64,000 bases of DNA from Opisthorchis felineus. Taxonomy: Eukaryota; Platyhelminthes; Trematoda; Opisthorchiida; Opisthorchiidae. Made by a program: the position numbers and the translations under genes. Of this stretch, positions 59,327 to 64,000 are shown piece by piece. Where the stretch lies: positions 437,103 to 501,102 of the forward strand of contig SJOL01006399.1 in assembly GCA_004794785.1 (NCBI GenBank), in the 5' to 3' direction. How positions within the stretch are numbered: position 1 is the first letter of the stretch; every line of letters starts with the position of its first letter. The notes under the pieces were generated by a model. The model did no database searches. It saw only the letters and a list, made by a program, of their open reading frames with translations, and was not told the origin of the DNA.

Positions 59327-59954
59327 GGAATAGACAGCCTGTCAGTGTCTCAGTTTCAGGATGTCCACAGTCTATGCGCCATAATGTTGCTACGAATCAA
59401 CTGCAGGACTGACGCTGATGACAGTGTGAAATATTTGTCAAGAATACAGCTCAGTCCGTTAGAGAAAGATGAAAGTCTGACGAACCCCAATAACCCATTG
59501 AATTATTTCAGTTGGTATATCAACCCCACAGTCTTTTATACGAAGAATTTTATCCGGTTATTCAGAAAATATTATTTTCACCATTCGGCTTGGAGGGACG
59601 AAACACAACTAGGGAGGGCGTTGGTTCCGAAAATGAACCCAAACTGGTGAATTTAAGTTGCTCATTACTGCTTCGTGATTTAGGTACTTCCTTCCCATGT
59701 AGGAGTTTATCGCGCATCGGCATTATAAGAGCTATCAGATGGTCTTGCTACAGTGAAAATAACTTAGTACTTCGGCCCTAGAGTAGAAACAACATTAGGA
59801 TTTTACATGGCTTGAACGTCAAGGCGGATTAGCAAAACTCTGTTGGCTATCATTAGTACCCTATCACCTGATTGATAATCCTTTCGTCTTGAGCCTCAGG
59901 GGCCTAAGATTCACTCTTTAGGGTGTTAGATAAGCTGACCACATAAGTGTTATA

Positions 59955-60099
59955 ATGAGGACAAACGTCATTCACAGAGTTAATCTGTACTACTGCGTCG
60001 AAGTTATTCTTGTTTTGATGCTGGAAATATCACTTTCACACGTCCACGACGTCTATAGTTCCTGTTCATTTATTTCACATGGGATTTGTTTATGCCCAT
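59955..60099 (+). CDS. Candidate first exon of P4 with a signal-peptide-like start
   Basis: ATG at 59955. The start M-R-T-N-V-I-H-R-V-N is followed by a hydrophobic run L-Y-Y-C-V-E-V-I-L-V-L-M-L, as in a signal peptide. The frame reaches 'cccat|gtaaat' (60099) in phase 1, the phase required by the next exon at 60762. Against it: the Cys-rich end has no counterpart elsewhere, and the AATAAA signals of P3 lie downstream of it. No similar exon was found in P2 or P3. Confidence 0.3.
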
Positions 60100-60118
60100 G
60101 TAAATTTTGAACATTATT

Positions 60119-60195
60119 AATTCACGAATATTATAATTATTATATTAATAAATTAAAATAAACTTATATATAAATTATTATATTATTATATATAA
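60119..60195. repeat. AT-rich low-complexity tract
   Basis: Almost pure A and T with repeated 'tta' and 'ata' units. It contains two AATAAA hexamers. Confidence 0.85.
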
Positions 60196-60761
60196 CTTCG
60201 AACCTTTTATCGCAAAATGCACGTTACTTTTCTTCGAACAAGTTGAAAAAATTCCCCCTGAAGAAGCCAAGACAAGAATATGTTTCATGAAATGTCAGCT
60301 TCATCATGTGAAACCTGCTCGAACTGTCCGCTGAGAGAACATAGTAGTTTTTACAAATTACCCCACGGGTAGTTGTCAGGTGTGTAGTTCGATCATAGTT
60401 GTACGTTTACGTTGACTTAAGTTTATAGCACTTGCTGCACACGCAAAGGAATACCTCTCGATTGACATTGATGTTCAATTAGAGATCTTAAACAGAGCCA
60501 GCCTGAAGAATTACAGATTTGATTCACTCAAAAGTTTCAACGATTGACTCAGTTCCCCATGCCAATTAACCGGAATTTTTTAAAAGATCAAGCATATGAG
60601 AGAACTTCCCATCAAGGCTGAAGCATTTTGTTTGCGTTTCCAAACCGTTCATTCAACCGCCGTGATCTCCGTTAGTCTCTGCGACTCTTCTGAGACAGGC
60701 GTCATGACCTCTCAGAGAGTGAATCGCCATAGTTCTAATTTTTACTTTTGTTTATTTGCAG

Positions 60762-60836
60762 CAGCGGAATTGACCGATGGGGATAACAACAATGGCAATG
60801 TCGTGACTGGTACCGACGATAACTATGACAGTTACG
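60762..60836 (+). CDS. P4 acidic exon, 75 nt, phase 1-1
   Basis: Acceptor 'tatttgcag', with a second AG directly after it (NAG-NAG), so use of the second would drop one residue. Donor 'ttacg|gtatgt'. Phase 1 reads A-E-L-T-D-G-D-N-N-N-G-N-V-V-T-G and ends D-D-N-Y-D-S-Y. It is rich in Asp and Asn and ends like the matching exons in P2 and P3. Confidence 0.65.
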
Positions 60837-61539
60837 GTATGTATGTCCAAATTTTTTTCATACCACTCTAGATAACTAATCTCACTTTCTGTGCATAGAA
60901 ATCTTGGCACTATTTTTTGGAACTGGTAGCAGATAAACATATGTAACGGGTTATTTTTAAAGAAGCAATATGCGTTACTGTTCTGCTGTGTTCCTTGAGT
61001 TGGAGCTCAGATTGTACCAAGGTACAAAAGCGATTCAATCCAAGTGCATAGCATTTGGTCCCGCTGCCGCGGTTTAAATGTTTTCCTCAAAGTATTCTAC
61101 CAAATTGCAGAAATGGCTCTTTGTTCACAACTAAAAGCCGGATTGAACTGTAACTATGATTAAGTATTCCATCAGGGTTATGGCTATGGCTAGGAAGCAA
61201 TAGGTTGGATTATCAACTTGGTTGAAAAATTAATTCAATCAGTTACTTTTAGTGATTATTCCATACATTATTTCAGTTTTATCGTCACTATCAGGCTACC
61301 TATACATTTTTATATCATGTTATTTTAAGATTTTGGACAATAGGGGAGGGTGAACTCATAAAACTAATTCTTACAGTAACATAAATAAATCCATAAAAAT
61401 GCGACAGCGATAAGTCAACCGCATTTCCTGGCCTATATTTCGAACTGACCAGTTTGTCTGACACAATGATAACTACTGCTGGATGATGGTGACAACTTAC
61501 AACTCCAGGTAGTTTCGAACACTTGATCCCCTCTGTCGA

Positions 61540-61600
61540 AGAACTGGGGCTTCTCGGCTTTTCAGCACAGATTGTTTTTACTTACAGGACAAAATCGTCA
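61540..61600 (+). repeat. SINE tail fragment
   Basis: 'gggcttctcggcttttcag', 'cacagattg' and 'ttacaggacaaaat' are the tail of the tRNA-derived SINE. The tRNA-like part is nearly gone. Confidence 0.65.
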
Positions 61601-62329
61601 CTAAAATTCGTAAATCTCCTTATGCTACCAAGAATTAGATAATGTTCAGTTGGATAGAAATGCAATTTAGGTTTCTCAATAGTCACACTCTTTGCCACCT
61701 TTTTAAACGCACGCTGTCTTTGGGCAACTTTATATGAAACAGGGCGATAGACAGGTTTGAATACGTGAAAGACAAGTCCAAAACACATTCTAAGTATACT
61801 TGCCTCTGAAATGAATCTTGCACCGTAAGCATCATGCTTGCCCTCCTAGTATCTCAAACCGGTTAGGACCCCCACAGAGACGCGAAAATCAAATGCCCTA
61901 AATCTAGTCATCAGCAACTTAACTCTAACCCCATCAAGTCTTAAATATCTCATAAGGTTTGGTCCATGCATTTTATTATTCAACCTCCTGGCCGTTACAA
62001 ACACTATCCATAAGCAATTGATATACATGGTCCACTTTGGGCGGTTTTTTATCCTCAGACACTAATTAATATAGAATGCATAAATGTTAGCCGTCGTTGA
62101 AACTAGTGTTTATTCACAATTCAACGTTTCTCGATTGAAAAAACACAGATCTTGTCTCCCTATTGAAAGTAAAATATCACAGCCAATCTATACTTGCCTA
62201 AGGGTTGCATATATGAGGCAATGGTGATGTCGATGATAATGAGGGGCTTAAAATGGAAAAATCCATCGAATATCTAACCTTAGAATCACTATGAACGTTT
62301 ATACTTCCTGTCAACCGTTCCTATTCCAG

Positions 62330-62428
62330 AAGAAGAAGTTGACGAGAAAGACACTGAAGAAACAACAACAGAAGAAGGTACGAATAGTGAACCAGAAGTT
62401 TCCACTGACGGAGGGGTAGACGATCTCG
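62330..62428 (+). CDS. P4 acidic exon, 99 nt, phase 1-1
   Basis: Acceptor 'ctattccag', donor 'ctcg|gtaagc'. The peptide starts E-E-V-D-E-K-D-T-E-E-T-T-T-E-E-G, continues with N-S-E-P-E-V-S-T-D and ends V-D-D-L. It is strongly acidic with a Thr cluster that could be O-glycosylated. It is the largest of the acidic exons and has no clear P3 counterpart, so the paralogues differ in number and size of these exons. Confidence 0.7.
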
Positions 62429-62600
62429 GTAAGCAAGCCAAAATATACATTAAGGAAGAAATAGGCGTGCTTTTCTCAAGAAGTAACATGTACCAAGTAA
62501 TCATAATGAAGAACGAAAGTTTAACAATTTGTGGTTGACATGGCTTGGATTTGCTTATACGGCAGCGGTGTTCAAAACTTCCACTTTCTGAATATTTCAG

Positions 62601-62624
62601 AAAATTTCATTCAAAAGCTTTCAG
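62601..62624 (+). CDS. P4 conserved 24-nt micro-exon
   Basis: Acceptor 'aatatttcag', donor 'tcag|gtaaga', phase 1-1, reading E-N-F-I-Q-K-L-S-(G). Homologous to 11550-11573 and 39814-39837. Domain 1 of P4 should follow 2.5-4.5 kb downstream, outside the window. Confidence 0.75.
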
Positions 62625-64000
62625 GTAAGATGTGCTTTTAATAGCTTCCAAGGAACGCTGTTTTAAATAAAATCTTCCTGGTAAATATCTGTCCACCCAG
62701 CTTCACTTATTGTGTGTTCGGATCCTCAATGTAGCACTTAGGCTTGTAGACTGCGGGATAAAAGTAAAAGGACAACGGCAGCACGTACATTTTTAGTAAA
62801 ACTGAACACTGTGATAACTCTGGTATTATTCCAATGTTTTCATGAGCCTCAGGCTGGAGTGGAAAATGTCTGTCAGCCCAAGAATGAAAACGTTACTTAT
62901 CGAGTAGGATTGTAAAATGCAGTTCACTTGATGCAGTCTATCTGATGAGTTCCCATCAGGTGAACGTAGAAGAGCGGGTCAAGCTACATCTTTATCAGAA
63001 AACATATCGTAGTGAACTTCTATCCAGGATTAACCTCGTCTTGCACTACAGCTGCAGATGAAATATTCGGAGAATTAACTGCAAAGAACTTTTAGAACTC
63101 AGGCAAAAGGATGCGATTTTCAAAAAATTTCAATAGACAGTTTCTATTTTATATCGTTCAGGCTTCATCAGAAATATTTATGAAAGTGCAATATCTCATC
63201 GACTTGAAAAATGTGGGTTTATGATCTGAGCATTAGAATCTGTTATGGTTTTGTCTGTTATGAAGAAGCTTCAAATAGGTTCTGTGATTCTACTCTTGGA
63301 TGGGACAATTTTTTCATCGTCCCACTGCATGATAAACTTATGCTCTCTGTCTGAAAACAAAAAACGGTTATTTCCACCGCAGCCGACGCATAGAACGGGT
63401 ATTACAGTTGTGGTGAGCAGTACACTTTAAAGGCGGGTGTTTATCATTCATAGGGAACTCCTTTGGAATGAGGGGAGAAACATATCACGGTTTTGCACTG
63501 TTCCGTGGATATACCGTTTAGTAAGCTTAACCTTGATGTGCTACTTTTTAATATGCTGAACCCTCGGTAGAAAAAAATTGGAAGGAATGACTAGTTGTGT
63601 TCCATAACAGAGGAGTTCGAGAAAACAGAAAAACCTTTTGAAAACTGAGATAAAGCAGTACTTTCTGAGGAGGATCTGACCAGAAGCGAGAGGTCTTGGT
63701 CATCTTCCCTTAAAAGTTGCCCGTCAAACGACCCTGATAGGATTAGCTGAGTTACGGAACATCCCGCTCAATATCATACTATAATATGATTGACGATATC
63801 ACCAATCATATCTCTGACTAAGTGCCTTTTCAAACCTAGGTTTGTGGCGCCGTTTCAACAACGGCCTATGTGGAAGTCCTAGGGTTTACCCCCACAATGC
63901 GTAGTCACAATGTAATAATACACATTTTCTGGTGATCTGAAGATAGGTACTGAAGGGACGGAGATTGGGAAAACCTTGAGTATGGACCTAAGCAAACAAA
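62625..64000. other. P4 intron to the window end
   Basis: No a exon of the expected type (A-I-K ... S-x-W ... Y-E-K) is present. A candidate at about 63383-63414 with fair splice sites has the wrong phase. Nothing else is recognised. Confidence 0.45.

Larger units (their letters stand above)
59327..60761. other. Spacer between P3 and P4
   Basis: Holds two overlapping frames (59345-59650 and 59512-59781) without clear match, two AATAAA hexamers (60147-60152 and 60157-60162) that may end P3, an AT-rich tract, and a candidate first exon of P4. Confidence 0.4.

Noticed and set aside
59345..59781. Two overlapping frames after the P3 stop as further P3 exons
   Set aside because: They overlap in different frames, lie downstream of an in-frame stop, and no phase-consistent junction could be found.
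63383..63414. Candidate exon a1 of P4
   Set aside because: Phase 1 meets a stop after two codons, and none of the A-I-K, S-x-W or Y-E-K traits is present.
1..64000. CRISPR arrays, bacterial operons or phage-like systems
   Set aside because: No direct-repeat arrays, no closely packed open frames; splice signals, SINEs and RTE remnants show animal nuclear DNA.

Overview
This is intron-rich eukaryotic DNA, most likely from a digenean trematode (fluke). It has no operons and no long open frames. It carries RTE-type non-LTR reverse-transcriptase wreckage at 1-1540 (+) and about 54330-54665 (-), several degraded copies of a tRNA-derived SINE, and a fold-back repeat family. One base is N (22303), so this is draft assembly. 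Species cannot be named from the sequence.

The only genes I can support form a head-to-tail tandem array of at least four paralogues, all on the + strand, here called P1 to P4. P1 is only a 3' end (about 2834-3536). P2 spans about 5001-38241 and P3 about 39576-59326. P4 begins by about 60762 and runs off the right edge. The shared plan, rebuilt from splice signals, reading phase and paralogue comparison, is as follows. First come short acidic exons of 12-99 nt, nearly all phase 1-1, so each can be skipped or added without changing frame. Next is a 24-nt exon ending I-x-x-(F/L)-S-G. Then come about four copies of a two-exon extracellular-looking domain: an 'a' exon with a Trp and charged residues, usually phase 1 in and phase 0 out, and a 'b' exon of about 214-226 nt, usually phase 0 in and phase 1 out, with Cys and a (T/S)-x-Y-(F/Y)-type strand followed by a helix. 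A second set of short exons and a terminal exon follow. Clearest pairs: a1 is 113 nt in both P2 (16022-16134) and P3 (42300-42412); b1 shares A-C-x-Q-E-P-x-N-Q-P-A; a2 ends in an identical L-F-E-L-R-K-D; b2 shares R-W-x-x-P-L-x-G-x-x-P-x-A-x-x-C.

The layout resembles the micro-exon genes (MEGs) known from schistosomes: symmetrical tiny exons coding for a secreted, variable peptide. Here the micro-exons are fused to a repeated globular domain that I do not recognise. N-glycosylation sequons are frequent and I found no transmembrane exon, so a secreted glycoprotein is likely. This is inference; no signal-peptide exon is proven.

Region by region: 1-1540 RTE remnant; 1740-2320 fold-back repeat; 2834-3536 end of P1; 3870-4170 SINE; 5001-38241 P2, whose introns hold more fold-back copies, a (TA)n tract, an A-rich T-poor block (36080-36640) and SINE copies; 39576-59326 P3, with SINE copies at 40.9-41.8 kb and an antisense RTE piece at 54.3-54.7 kb; 60762 to the end, start of P4. 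The rest of the introns and spacers show nothing I can name.
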